Source: Bacteroidales bacterium UBA4866 (GTDB lineage: Bacteria; Bacteroidota; Bacteroidia; Bacteroidales; P3). Taken from it: 11,611 nt of DNA. The notes under the pieces were generated by a model. It did not search any database and was not told where the DNA came from. It saw only the letters and a program-made list of their open reading frames with translations. The stretch lies in assembly GCA_002399565.1 (NCBI GenBank), contig DHDW01000005.1, positions 37,207 through 48,817 of the forward strand. Reading direction: 5' to 3'. The position numbers were made by a program, and so were the translations under genes. This document shows positions 1-7,504 of the stretch, in pieces; position 1 is the stretch's first letter; the number at the start of each line of letters is the position of its first letter.

Positions 1-890
1 AGGAAGGAGATGAAATTATTGTTTCGGAAATGGAACATCACTCCAATATTGTTCCTTGGCAATTGGCTCAAAACAAATATAAATTCAAGATTAGAGTACT
101 TCCATTTAAGGATAGCGGAGAATTGGATATGGAAACATTCAAATCTCTTTTAAATTCAAAAACTAAACTTGTTGCCTTAACTCATGTTTCCAATGCTTTG
201 GGCGTTGTTAATCCAATTAAGGAAATTATTGAACTTGCACACAAGAAAGATATTCCTGTACTTATTGATGGAGCACAGGGAGTTCCACATTTTAAGATAA
301 ACGTTGAGGAGTTGGATTGTGATTTTTATGCTTTCTCTGCTCATAAACTTTATGGACCAATGGGTGTTGGAGTTCTTTATGGCAAGAAGAAATATCTTGA
401 TGCAATGCCACCCTATCATGGAGGAGGAGAAATGATAAAGGAAGTTTCATTTGAGGGGACAACTTTCAATGAATTGCCTTTTAAGTTTGAAGCAGGTACA
501 CCTTCTGTTGCTGATGTTTTAGGATTTAATGCAGCAATAGAGTATATTAATGAGATAGGATTTGATTTTATAGAAAAGCATGAAGAATTTCTAATGCAAT
601 ATACCACTGAAAAACTTCTATCTTTGGATGATATAACCATTTATGGCACAACTCCACACAAAGCAGGAGCAATTTCTTTTAATTTAAAAGATGTTCATCC
701 TTTCGATTTAGGAACACTTTTAGACCAAATGGGAATTGCCATAAGAACAGGACACCATTGTGCTCAAACAGTTATGAAACATTATAATATTGTTGGCACA
801 GCAAGAGTCTCCTTTGGCATTTACACCTCAAAAGAAGAAATAGATATATTTATTGAAGGCTTAAAGAGAACCAAAACTATGCTTTTATAA
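1..890 (+). CDS. sufS: SufS-type cysteine desulfurase, 5'-truncated by window edge
   Basis: PLP-dependent class V aminotransferase-fold enzyme that takes sulfur from L-cysteine as a persulfide for SUF Fe-S cluster assembly in the cytoplasm. The frame is open from base 3, and the residues before the first in-window ATG (GDEIIVSEMEHHSN) are typical internal SufS sequence, so that ATG is not the start; roughly the first 110-120 residues lie outside. Visible landmarks are the cofactor-binding DGAQ segment, the PLP-lysine motif SAHK (Lys codon 345-347) and the catalytic cysteine loop RTGHHC (Cys codon 759-761). The RTGHHC loop marks the SufS/group II type rather than IscS/NifS. The C-terminus is complete. 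No sufE or sufU follows: the next gene is convergent and overlaps the last 6 bp. Upstream suf genes would be expected beyond the left edge (inference). Confidence 0.95.
   Translation, partial: EGDEIIVSEMEHHSNIVPWQLAQNKYKFKIRVLPFKDSGELDMETFKSLLNSKTKLVALTHVSNALGVVNPIKEIIELAHKKDIPVLIDGAQGVPHFKINVEELDCDFYAFSAHKLYGPMGVGVLYGKKKYLDAMPPYHGGGEMIKEVSFEGTTFNELPFKFEAGTPSVADVLGFNAAIEYINEIGFDFIEKHEEFLMQYTTEKLLSLDDITIYGTTPHKAGAISFNLKDVHPFDLGTLLDQMGIAIRTGHHCAQTVMKHYNIVGTARVSFGIYTSKEEIDIFIEGLKRTKTMLL
885..890. other. Overlapping stop codons of two convergent genes
   Basis: The palindrome TTATAA carries the TAA stop of sufS on the + strand (888-890) and the TAA stop of the methyltransferase on the - strand (885-887). 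The two genes overlap tail to tail by 6 bp, and I see no intrinsic terminator between them. Confidence 0.95.
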
Positions 891-1670
891 TGCTTTTTTA
901 CAAACAATATAAGTAGAAAGTCCAGGAAGGCGGATTCCAATTTTTGATAATATCTTTGTAAAATAGTAATCAAAAGTAAGAATTGACTTATACATATTAG
1001 TAACAAGCTTTCCTTTATTCCAGTTTCCTATTCCTTCAACCTTATCTTCATTGGAAGGTTTTTCAATAAGCTTTTGAAGAATGCGAGGAATTAAAAGAGA
1101 GAAGAAGAAATATCCACTCTTAACTTCTGTTAATCCAGCCTTTGATATATGATCCCTTAACATAGCATTGGAATATCTTCTATAATGTCCCAACCATTTG
1201 TCATGATTGCAAAACAATCCTTGAAAAGCAGGAACTGTTATAACAAATATGCTTTCATTATCAACATAAGGAAGTTCTTTTATGCCTTTTAGAAAGTCAA
1301 TATCGTTTTCTATATGCTCAATTACATCTAAAAAGAAAATCAAATCAGCATTTCCACAAGTTAAATTAACATCTTTAACATCCTTATAATAATCTATTGG
1401 GAAAGAAGAGTATTCTTGTTTCAATTTATTAATAATCTCATCTGTAAAAGCAATATCTACAGCCGAAGGTTTAAAGTTTGGATATCTTTTATAGAACTCA
1501 CTAATAAAGAAAACATCACCACAACCAATATCCAAAACATTTTTCTCAGTAGTTTCCCCCTTTAATAATGGCTTCAATATATCTAAAACAACCTCTATCC
1601 TTGCCATTTCCCAAGGATGATTGAGTTTTTTGTTATCCTTAGTCTTAACGTTTAATTCTTTTATATCCAT
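885..1670 (-). CDS. Class I SAM-dependent methyltransferase
   Basis: Predicted cytoplasmic methyltransferase of 261 residues with unknown substrate. The Rossmann-fold SAM site is clear: motif I VLDIGCG at residues 45-51, an acidic residue at the end of strand 2 (Asp72 in AVD), and a motif like LDVIEHI at 114-120. A later segment with HDKWLGHYRRYS (about 156-167) is shared by a broad Methyltransf_11/23-like group often found near polysaccharide or lipid-linked sugar genes (family knowledge). The C-terminal third is rich in aromatic and hydrophobic residues (about 187-202) and may touch a membrane or a lipid-like substrate (inference). It is the last gene of a three-gene operon, 15 bp after the VWA-protein gene. 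Its stop overlaps the sufS stop. No clear ribosome-binding site; the start at 1670 is the only sensible ATG ahead of motif I. Confidence 0.88.
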   Translation of the reverse strand: MDIKELNVKTKDNKKLNHPWEMARIEVVLDILKPLLKGETTEKNVLDIGCGDVFFISEFYKRYPNFKPSAVDIAFTDEIINKLKQEYSSFPIDYYKDVKDVNLTCGNADLIFFLDVIEHIENDIDFLKGIKELPYVDNESIFVITVPAFQGLFCNHDKWLGHYRRYSNAMLRDHISKAGLTEVKSGYFFFSLLIPRILQKLIEKPSNEDKVEGIGNWNKGKLVTNMYKSILTFDYYFTKILSKIGIRLPGLSTYIVCKKAL

Positions 1671-1685
1671 AATAAATGTATTATA

Positions 1686-3782
1686 TTATATACTTCCCCA
1701 ATACTTTCTTAAAAACCATTCAGCAGCAAATAATAAAACTATAAGTGCCAAATACCACCATTGGTCAATAAGGTTTTTATTTGTTATTGTTTGAGTTATT
1801 AATGGTTTAATATCTTTTCTTTCTTTAATTAAGTCCTTCAATTGTTTGATTTGATTTGGATAAATCATTTTTGCATTCGATTGATTAGAGATATTATAAA
1901 GCAGGTTATGATCAGCAACAAGATTAATTGCTTCAAGATTTTGAGTTGCAATATAGAAGACTCCATTTGCAGCAAAAGTATTTCCTCCAAATTGAGTGGA
2001 AGCGTTATAGGTATATTTTCCAGAAGGAAAAACACCAGCATTCAAGTGATATGAATTAATTGTTTTTGAGAATATGAATGGGTACTTTGTGCCTTTGCTG
2101 TCAGTAATGGTAAGTTTTACTTCTGGAGTATTTACTAATTCGTAACTTTCATTGTAAAGTTCAGCATCCATAAGGATTGGTTCATTCTCAGCAAAAACAT
2201 TATTACATATTACTCTAAAACGACTTTTGTTAACTCTTGAAGCAAGGTATTGAATGCTTTTACTAATTATTTCATCAGCCTCTGAATGAGTTTGATTAAT
2301 TAAATAGTTTTGCATTCTCCAACGCCAGAAGCCCTCTCCTACTATCATTCCTATTCTTTCTGCATTTGAATTAGAAAAACATATTAAAGGATAATCTGTA
2401 CTTATTGTTCCTGCTTTTTGGAACATTAGACTTTGAAGATTGGCAGATAAGTTATACTTTCCAAAAGGAGATTGCAAAGGTGGGAACTGATTTATTATAT
2501 CTTGTGTTTGAGTAGAAATTGAGAAAAGTGTAAAATTAGAATTTAAGATTGGAGTAACTTGATTGAGCGTTGTTTTAGTTTGTGTTATCTGTAAACCTTT
2601 TTGAACATTATTAAAATAAGGCATATCAGTTTGTTGCCCTATTATATAAAGTATTGGGATATTTTCTTTTGTCAGGTTTTCTATTAGTTTTCTATGCTCT
2701 GGATTGGAAGATGGAATTTGATGAAGTATTGCTATATTATATTCTTTCAAAGAATTTTTCTTGTCAAATTTATTAAATAGAAACGATTCTACTTCATAGT
2801 TTTCATTATTCTCTATTGCTTGTTTAATGGCTGAAATATCTGGAGAAGGAGAATTAGCCAAAAGCAATACTTTCTGCCTTCCATCTAATACTTCAACAAA
2901 TATATCTCTTGTATTGTTAGTTGTGGTTTGTTCATTATCGACAGGTTGAACAGAGATTGTGTAACGCTGAATTCCTACTTTATCAGCATTAAGTATGGTA
3001 TTGAATTGTTTTGAATAAGTTTCATTGTCTATAGAAAACTTCTCTTCAAACAATGTTTTTCCTTCTTTCATAACTCTCAAAACAGAGTTTGAGCCCTTTG
3101 CCTTTTGAGCTAAGACCACAATTTCTAAAGGAAACTTATTGTTGAGATAAGCAATTCTATTATATCTAATTTCAGTTATGGATATGTCTTTCTTTACTGT
3201 GGTATCTCCCACTGCTACTGTGAAGATGGGATATGTGAAGTCTTGGATTTGGTTTAATGGACTTTTGCCTTTATTGATTATTCCATCGGAACATATTATT
3301 AAGGTAGATAGATTGAGGTTGGAGTAGTTATCATTAACCATTTGCAAAAGTTCTGACATATCTGTTGTATTGTCTTTGAAGTCTATTTCTTTAGTTTTGC
3401 TTATCTCTTTTGCCTGATTTCCAAACTTTAAATACTTGATTTCGTAGTCAGATTCTAAGTCTTTGAAGGTTTCTTCCAATTCATTTAAGAACTTTGTTTT
3501 GTAGAATGTGGAGTCCTTTGACATTAGGATTGAAGAGGAATTATCTTGTGCTATAAGGATAATTGGCTTTTGAATTTCTTGGTCTTTTACTTTGATTGAA
3601 GGCATCAAAAAGAGTGAAAAAGCAAGGAAAAGTGCAAGAAATCGGAGTGAGAAAAGCAGGATTCGTTGTTTGGAGGTGTAGGTTTTTGCTCCTTTGGAAT
3701 AGCGATATAATAGTGAGGCTACTGCAAATGAGAGTAGCAGAATTGGGATTAAATACCATATGGAATAGTTAGTTAGTATCAT
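1686..3782 (-). CDS. Membrane-anchored von Willebrand factor A protein with C-terminal transmembrane helix
   Basis: A 698-residue protein of unknown exact role, of a type common in Bacteroidota. Two N-terminal membrane helices (about 6-27 and 41-61) are joined by a strongly basic loop, so by the positive-inside rule the loop is cytoplasmic and the main body periplasmic. A VWA domain follows (about 73-195) with an intact metal site (MIDAS): DNSSS at 80-84 (Asp80, Ser82, Ser84), Thr140 and Asp166 (in SDG). Residues about 303-385 (KVLLLANSPSP onward) resemble the glutamine-amidotransferase-like fold often fused to such VWA domains, without an obvious catalytic Cys-His pair. GEGFWRWRM lies at 482-490, then a probable beta-rich region and a final helix (about 675-691) with a basic tail. 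It sits 13 bp after the J-domain gene and 15 bp before the methyltransferase gene. A role in envelope complex assembly is inference. Confidence 0.85.
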   Translation of the reverse strand: MILTNYSIWYLIPILLLSFAVASLLYRYSKGAKTYTSKQRILLFSLRFLALFLAFSLFLMPSIKVKDQEIQKPIILIAQDNSSSILMSKDSTFYKTKFLNELEETFKDLESDYEIKYLKFGNQAKEISKTKEIDFKDNTTDMSELLQMVNDNYSNLNLSTLIICSDGIINKGKSPLNQIQDFTYPIFTVAVGDTTVKKDISITEIRYNRIAYLNNKFPLEIVVLAQKAKGSNSVLRVMKEGKTLFEEKFSIDNETYSKQFNTILNADKVGIQRYTISVQPVDNEQTTTNNTRDIFVEVLDGRQKVLLLANSPSPDISAIKQAIENNENYEVESFLFNKFDKKNSLKEYNIAILHQIPSSNPEHRKLIENLTKENIPILYIIGQQTDMPYFNNVQKGLQITQTKTTLNQVTPILNSNFTLFSISTQTQDIINQFPPLQSPFGKYNLSANLQSLMFQKAGTISTDYPLICFSNSNAERIGMIVGEGFWRWRMQNYLINQTHSEADEIISKSIQYLASRVNKSRFRVICNNVFAENEPILMDAELYNESYELVNTPEVKLTITDSKGTKYPFIFSKTINSYHLNAGVFPSGKYTYNASTQFGGNTFAANGVFYIATQNLEAINLVADHNLLYNISNQSNAKMIYPNQIKQLKDLIKERKDIKPLITQTITNKNLIDQWWYLALIVLLFAAEWFLRKYWGSI

Positions 3783-3795
3783 CTATATATTGAAA

Positions 3796-4512
3796 TTAGC
3801 TTATGTTTCTTTCCTTTTTGATGGCTTCGTATGCGTTATTTATCTCCTGAAACTTTTCTTTTGCTGCCTTTTGTGCGTCTTCTCCCAAGGAGGAAAGTCT
3901 ATCTGGATGATATTTCTTTGCTAATTTTCTATAGGAGCGTTTGATGTCTTCATCAGTGGCATTTCTTTCTACTTGAAGGATGGTATAGGCAGAATCGGCT
4001 GTCTTAAAGTACATTGCTTCTATGGTTTTGTAGTCTGCTTCATTGAGCCAAAGCAGTTGTGAGATATAGTAAATCATATCTCTTTCCTTTTGTGAACAGG
4101 CTTTATCGGAATTGGCAAGCCCAAACAAGTAGTGCAAAAGTTGAAGTCTATTGGGGTAATTGAGGCTTGTTCGGATTTGGGTACACGCTTCTTGGATGTC
4201 GATATTCTTCTCTAAAAGCTCCTTAAGTATTGCTAATCGATTATTGGTATGCTCTACTCCGAAGTTGCGAACAAAGAAATTCTTAACAAATTCTAACTCA
4301 CTTCGCATTACTTTTCCGTCAGTTTTCATTACCTGAGCTGCCAATATGAGTAGGCTAATTGAAAAATCTCCCTGCCTTGTTGTGCCAGTTTTATACTCCT
4401 TCTTAACAAGTCCTTCTAACAGACTTCCTGCTGCATAGCCTATAAAACCTCCTATGAATCCCCCTCCAAAAAGAAATCCCAAGAGTCCTGTTATCCATTT
4501 TATTACTCCCAT
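3796..4512 (-). CDS. TerB/J-domain membrane co-chaperone (DjlA-like)
   Basis: A 238-residue, DjlA-like type III J-protein. The N-terminus (about 7-35) is a glycine-rich hydrophobic anchor with GGGFIGGFIG. A TerB-like helical domain spans about 48-165 and a C-terminal J-domain about 174-236, with the HPD motif at 202-204 that stimulates the ATPase of DnaK (family knowledge). An in-frame ATG exists 13 codons upstream at 4551, but I prefer the start at 4512. MGVIKWITG matches the usual N-terminus of this family in Bacteroidota, and a TAnnTTTG promoter lies between the two ATGs, so the upstream ATG would fall outside the transcript. First gene of the operon with the VWA protein and methyltransferase, 13 bp before the VWA gene. 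I leave the symbol blank because orthology to E. coli djlA is not established. Confidence 0.88.
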   Translation of the reverse strand: MGVIKWITGLLGFLFGGGFIGGFIGYAAGSLLEGLVKKEYKTGTTRQGDFSISLLILAAQVMKTDGKVMRSELEFVKNFFVRNFGVEHTNNRLAILKELLEKNIDIQEACTQIRTSLNYPNRLQLLHYLFGLANSDKACSQKERDMIYYISQLLWLNEADYKTIEAMYFKTADSAYTILQVERNATDEDIKRSYRKLAKKYHPDRLSSLGEDAQKAAKEKFQEINNAYEAIKKERNIS

Positions 4513-4531
4513 TTTCTTGTTTTTAAGTATG

Positions 4532-4539
4532 CAAAGATA
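4532..4539 (-). promoter_or_regulatory. Bacteroidota -7 promoter element for the J-domain/VWA/methyltransferase operon
   Basis: On the - strand this reads TATCTTTG, a match to TAnnTTTG, 19 bp upstream of the chosen start at 4512. No convincing TTG -33 element is seen 19-21 bp further up. Transcription would begin near 4524-4526, giving a leader of about a dozen bases. Confidence 0.5.
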
Positions 4540-4558
4540 GTTATTTTCCACTGTTTAC

Positions 4559-4590
4559 TTTGATTATTATCAATTATAATGTTAATTTTG
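4559..4590 (+). promoter_or_regulatory. Bacteroidota promoter for the ZIP transporter
   Basis: A -33 element TTTG (4559-4562) and a -7 element TAATTTTG (4583-4590) are separated by 20 bp, the textbook Bacteroides primary sigma-factor layout. The ATG lies 22 bp downstream, so the leader is short. The promoter diverges from that of the J-domain gene. Confidence 0.7.
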
Positions 4591-4612
4591 TGCCTTAAAA
4601 ATCTTTAAAAAT

Positions 4613-5359
4613 ATGGAAGTAATTATTGCATATCTGGCTCTTTTCTTAGGCTCTTTGCTTAGTGGTATTGGCGTTATGGTGTTTAACAAAAGCAGCAAAA
4701 GGACTCTCAAACTCATAACTGTATTTGGTGGAGCCTTTTTGTTTGCAGTGTGTTTTGTGGACTTAATACCCTCTATGTTTGAGCCACATGCTCACTCTGA
4801 TTGTGAACATTCCGACCACTCAATCCTACCTGTTGGGGTTTTTATTCTTGTAGGTTTCCTTATTCAACTCCTTTTGGAACAACTCTCTCACGGGGCTGAA
4901 CATGGTCATATTCATAATAATGAAGAGAAGAAAAGCTTAGTTTCATCCGTTATGTTGCTTATTGGTGTGAGCATTCATGCCTTTTTGGAGGGTTTCCCAA
5001 TTGTGAGTAATGGGGAGCCAAATGTTGCAATGATAACAGGTATTATCATACATAATATACCTTTAAGTATAATTTTGGTTGGTGCATTTTTGCAAAGTGG
5101 ATTGTCAAAAGGAAAGTCTTTGATGCTCCTAAGTGTGTTTGCAGTTATGGCAATTATTGGCTCTTTGCTCAACCAAAACCTTGAAATCCTGCATCCATAT
5201 CAAAGTATTATTATGGGCATTGTGGTTGGAATCCTACTCCATGTTTCGATAACAACACTCTTCGATTCCGAAGAAAGTCACCAATACAATCTAACGAGAT
5301 TCCTTATAGTAATCCTTGCCTTTGCAATAGTAATTCTTCTCCCTGCACATACTCATTAG
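4613..5359 (+). CDS. ZIP-family divalent metal transporter
   Basis: A 248-residue polytopic inner-membrane protein expected to import Zn2+ or a similar divalent metal. About eight hydrophobic segments are visible. The TM4 signature is IHAFLEG (His122, Glu126, Gly127). The TM5 signature is HNIPL (His147, Asn148, Pro150), where the family usually has Glu after the Pro and this protein has Leu151. Two His-rich stretches flank the third membrane segment: HAHSDCEHSDH at about 59-69 and HGAEHGHIH at about 93-101, likely metal-sensing or metal-gathering loops. The C-terminus ends in HTH. Single gene with its own promoter, divergent from the J-domain operon. Its last 24 codons have a diverged second copy at 7433-7504. 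Metal specificity cannot be read from the sequence. Confidence 0.92.
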   Translation: MEVIIAYLALFLGSLLSGIGVMVFNKSSKRTLKLITVFGGAFLFAVCFVDLIPSMFEPHAHSDCEHSDHSILPVGVFILVGFLIQLLLEQLSHGAEHGHIHNNEEKKSLVSSVMLLIGVSIHAFLEGFPIVSNGEPNVAMITGIIIHNIPLSIILVGAFLQSGLSKGKSLMLLSVFAVMAIIGSLLNQNLEILHPYQSIIMGIVVGILLHVSITTLFDSEESHQYNLTRFLIVILAFAIVILLPAHTH

Positions 5360-5392
5360 AATATACTCCTTAGAAATAAAATAATAAAAAAG

Positions 5393-5422
5393 TTGAATTA
5401 ATAAAAAACATGTGTAAATTTG
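5393..5422 (+). promoter_or_regulatory. Bacteroidota promoter for the LRR protein gene
   Basis: TTG (5393-5395), a 19-bp spacer, then TAAATTTG (5415-5422). The start would be near 5428-5430, leaving an AT-rich leader of roughly 105-110 bases before the ATG at 5537. I see no riboswitch or strong hairpin in the leader. The element lies only 34 bp past the ZIP stop, so the LRR gene can be transcribed on its own. Confidence 0.65.
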
Positions 5423-5536
5423 CCATATTATTTATACTTATTATGTAGCTTAATCTAAATACTATATAAATACTAAAGTGTAGAGAGAAATAAAATACAG
5501 AAATATATATATAACAAAATTAAAAACAAATTAAAT

Positions 5537-7261
5537 ATGAAAAGAGTAATTACGAAATCATTTTTTACAATAATAAACTTAATAATATTTTCTTTTGCAA
5601 CATTAGGTCAAACAGTTAATACTAATAGATGGATTGAACTTGATTTAATAGGAAATGATAGTATTGTTTTATATATGAACTCTATTACTCCGAATACTAG
5701 AGTAATGATAAAAAGTGGTAATGATAGCACTATAGAAAATATTAATGGACTTTTTACAAATACATACAAATCCAATGGAGTAAAAATGACTATTTATGGA
5801 GATATAAATTGGTTTTCTTGCTCTAATAATATTAACAACATTTCAGGAATAGACGCGTCTAATAATACATTACTCAATTATTTATCATGTTGTAATAATT
5901 CTATAACTAATATCAACCTAAGTGGATTAAATAATTTACAAAAGCTACATTGTTATCATAATCTTATAATCAATCTTGATGTAAGTGATTTAACTAATTT
6001 ACAAGAGTTAGAATATGATTACAACAATGTAACAAATATTGATTTAAGTAACTTAATTAATTTACGACGATTATCTTGTAGCAACAATTCTATAACTAAT
6101 CTATATGTAAGTAGTTTAATTAATTTAAAAACGCTAAATTGCAGTTATAATTCTTTAACAACTCTTAATGTAAGTAATAATAATAATTTACAACAACTAT
6201 ATTGTACCAATAACAACTTAACGAATCTTGATTTAAGAGGCTTAAATAATTTGATAGAAATACATTGTCATGACAATTATTTATCTACTCTTCTTGTAAA
6301 TGATTTGAGCAATTTAGAGATGTTATTTTGTTATAATAATTTTTTGACAAATATTGATTTAAGCGGATTAGATTCTTTACAAACATTAGATTGTTGGAAT
6401 AATCAATTAACAACTCTCGACGCAAAAGGATTAAATAACTTAAAATACCTAAATTGCTATGAAAACTATTTAAGTAATCTTAATGTAATAAACTTAAGAA
6501 ATTTAGAACAATTATATTGTTATTCTAATTCATTGACAAATCTTGATTTAATTGGGTTAAACAACTTGAAGACTCTTAGTTGTTTTAGTAATAATATAAG
6601 CAACCTTGACCTCGATAGTATAAGCAGTTTACAAATGTTATTTTGTCATAACAATAATCTTCCTAATCTTTATGTAAATAATTTGAATAATTTAGAAATT
6701 CTTAATTGTGCTAACAATAACATTTCAAATCTTGATGTAAGTGGATTGTCTAATTTAATTTGGTTATTTTGTTACAATAACAATTTATCTACTTCATCTT
6801 TAGACCATTTATATTGTAGTTTATATAATAGACAAGCACAAACTTACTCAGGAATAATTGTTCCTATTAATGATTCTTCTTCTAATTATCTACCTACATT
6901 AATTGCCAGTAATAAACAAAATGCTATAAATAAGAATTGGTTAGTAAAGTATTTTGAGAGCAATGAAGATATTCCTGCAACAATAGGAACTTATAGTTGC
7001 AATAACTCTATTGAAGGCATCAATAATGATTCTATAATAATAAAATTTTATCCTAATCCATTTAAACAAAATATTACTATTGAAGCGAACGAAAATATTA
7101 AGAAAATTTATGTATTTAACATTTTAGGGAAAGTAGAGCTTACAAAGGAAATTAATAAAAACAGCACAACTCTTGATTTAACCTTAATAAATAAGGGGGC
7201 TCACATAATAAAAATATTTACTTCTGAAGGTGAAAAATCTTTTACTGTTATTAAAGAATAA
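5537..7261 (+). CDS. Secreted cysteine-ladder leucine-rich-repeat protein with type IX secretion tail
   Basis: A 574-residue exported protein. Signal peptide about 1-24 (basic start, hydrophobic core, cleavage near LGQ). Residues 25-90 are a non-repeat cap, followed by one irregular unit (Cys95). Then 21-residue LRR units begin at 112, 133, 154 and so on to 406, consensus NLxxLxCxxNxLxxLDxxxLx. Fourteen are full and the fifteenth grades into a cap. The seventh residue is Cys in every unit except that at 154 (Tyr160). A conserved-looking linker (about 427-488) leads to a C-terminal T9SS type A sorting domain (about 494-574) with the YPNP motif at 505-508 and a KGAHIIKI strand. Family knowledge implies export by Sec and then T9SS to the surface or medium; the LRR arc probably binds protein or glycan (inference). 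The gene is visibly more AT-rich than its neighbours. Confidence 0.92.
   Translation: MKRVITKSFFTIINLIIFSFATLGQTVNTNRWIELDLIGNDSIVLYMNSITPNTRVMIKSGNDSTIENINGLFTNTYKSNGVKMTIYGDINWFSCSNNINNISGIDASNNTLLNYLSCCNNSITNINLSGLNNLQKLHCYHNLIINLDVSDLTNLQELEYDYNNVTNIDLSNLINLRRLSCSNNSITNLYVSSLINLKTLNCSYNSLTTLNVSNNNNLQQLYCTNNNLTNLDLRGLNNLIEIHCHDNYLSTLLVNDLSNLEMLFCYNNFLTNIDLSGLDSLQTLDCWNNQLTTLDAKGLNNLKYLNCYENYLSNLNVINLRNLEQLYCYSNSLTNLDLIGLNNLKTLSCFSNNISNLDLDSISSLQMLFCHNNNLPNLYVNNLNNLEILNCANNNISNLDVSGLSNLIWLFCYNNNLSTSSLDHLYCSLYNRQAQTYSGIIVPINDSSSNYLPTLIASNKQNAINKNWLVKYFESNEDIPATIGTYSCNNSIEGINNDSIIIKFYPNPFKQNITIEANENIKKIYVFNILGKVELTKEINKNSTTLDLTLINKGAHIIKIFTSEGEKSFTVIKE
5870..6814 (+). repeat. 63-bp in-frame tandem repeats encoding LRR units
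   Basis: Fifteen consecutive units of 63 bp, each encoding a 21-residue LRR. Length is strictly kept across all of them, with no indels, while the nucleotide sequence has diverged considerably. The constant positions are the Leu codons, the TGT/TGC codon at position 7 and the Asn at position 10. Strict phase with variable surface residues suggests old duplications under structural constraint rather than recent slippage. Confidence 0.9.
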
Positions 7262-7432
7262 AAATGCAATTTGTTGTTGTTTTTGTCTGTTCTTTATAGA
7301 ATATATAGTTTATGAATAACTGTTTTAATTTCATACAAATATCAAAATAATGCTCATTTTTAAATAAATTCTTATCCACATAAAACTTGGTCTTCTGTAT
7401 TTAAAGCTCAGCTTTTAGACAATCATTAAAAT
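7262..7432. other. AT-rich intergenic stretch after the LRR gene
   Basis: No gene, RNA or convincing regulatory site seen. It contains a lone TTATCCACA (7372-7380) and a short imperfect hairpin, AAAGCT-C-AGCTTT (7403-7415), neither strong enough to call as an origin or terminator. The next bases (from 7433) are the ZIP relic. Faint similarity to the ZIP gene may reach back to about 7415: with a few codons missing, LLDNH can be set against LFDSEESH, but an in-frame TAA at 7427-7429 interrupts it. Confidence 0.6.
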
Positions 7433-7504
7433 AATCTAACTCGTTTCTTGATTGTAATCTTAGCCTTTGTAATAGTAATTCTTCTTCCTGCACATACTCA
7501 TTAG
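7433..7504 (+). pseudogene. Relic of the 3' end of a second ZIP transporter gene
   Basis: The last 24 codons including the TAG stop of the ZIP gene (5288-5359) recur here in the same orientation. The translation is NLTRFLIVILAFVIVILL then PAHTH and stop; it differs from the intact gene by one residue (Ala to Val). At DNA level 62 of 72 bases match. Six of the seven differing codons are synonymous, so the two copies diverged while both were under selection as protein. The match runs about 8 bases past the stop (one mismatch in that stretch), and the last 20-base identical run is CCTGCACATACTCATTAGAA (5342-5361 and 7487-7506). A stop codon two codons upstream (7427-7429) and loss of similarity before it show that this is a fragment, not a gene. 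Confidence 0.9.

Noticed and set aside
1842..2054. 70-residue open frame on the + strand inside the VWA gene, and similar antisense frames elsewhere
   Set aside because: They lie fully inside well-supported genes on the other strand or in another frame, have no promoter and show no recognisable protein features.
4513..4551. Upstream ATG at 4551 as the start of the J-domain protein
   Set aside because: The added residues are not family-like and overlap a promoter element; the start at 4512 is better supported.
5870..6814. 63-bp repeats as a phase-variable slippage tract
   Set aside because: Units are too diverged at DNA level for slippage and carry no short homopolymer or simple repeat that would change the frame.
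7372..7380. TTATCCACA, a perfect match to a DnaA box
   Set aside because: Only one copy is seen, with no cluster, no dnaA/dnaN neighbour and no origin-like unwinding array; a 9-mer like this is expected by chance in AT-rich DNA.
7403..7415. AAAGCT-C-AGCTTT hairpin as a terminator for the LRR gene
   Set aside because: Six-bp stem, single-base loop and no following T-run; about 140 bp past the stop.
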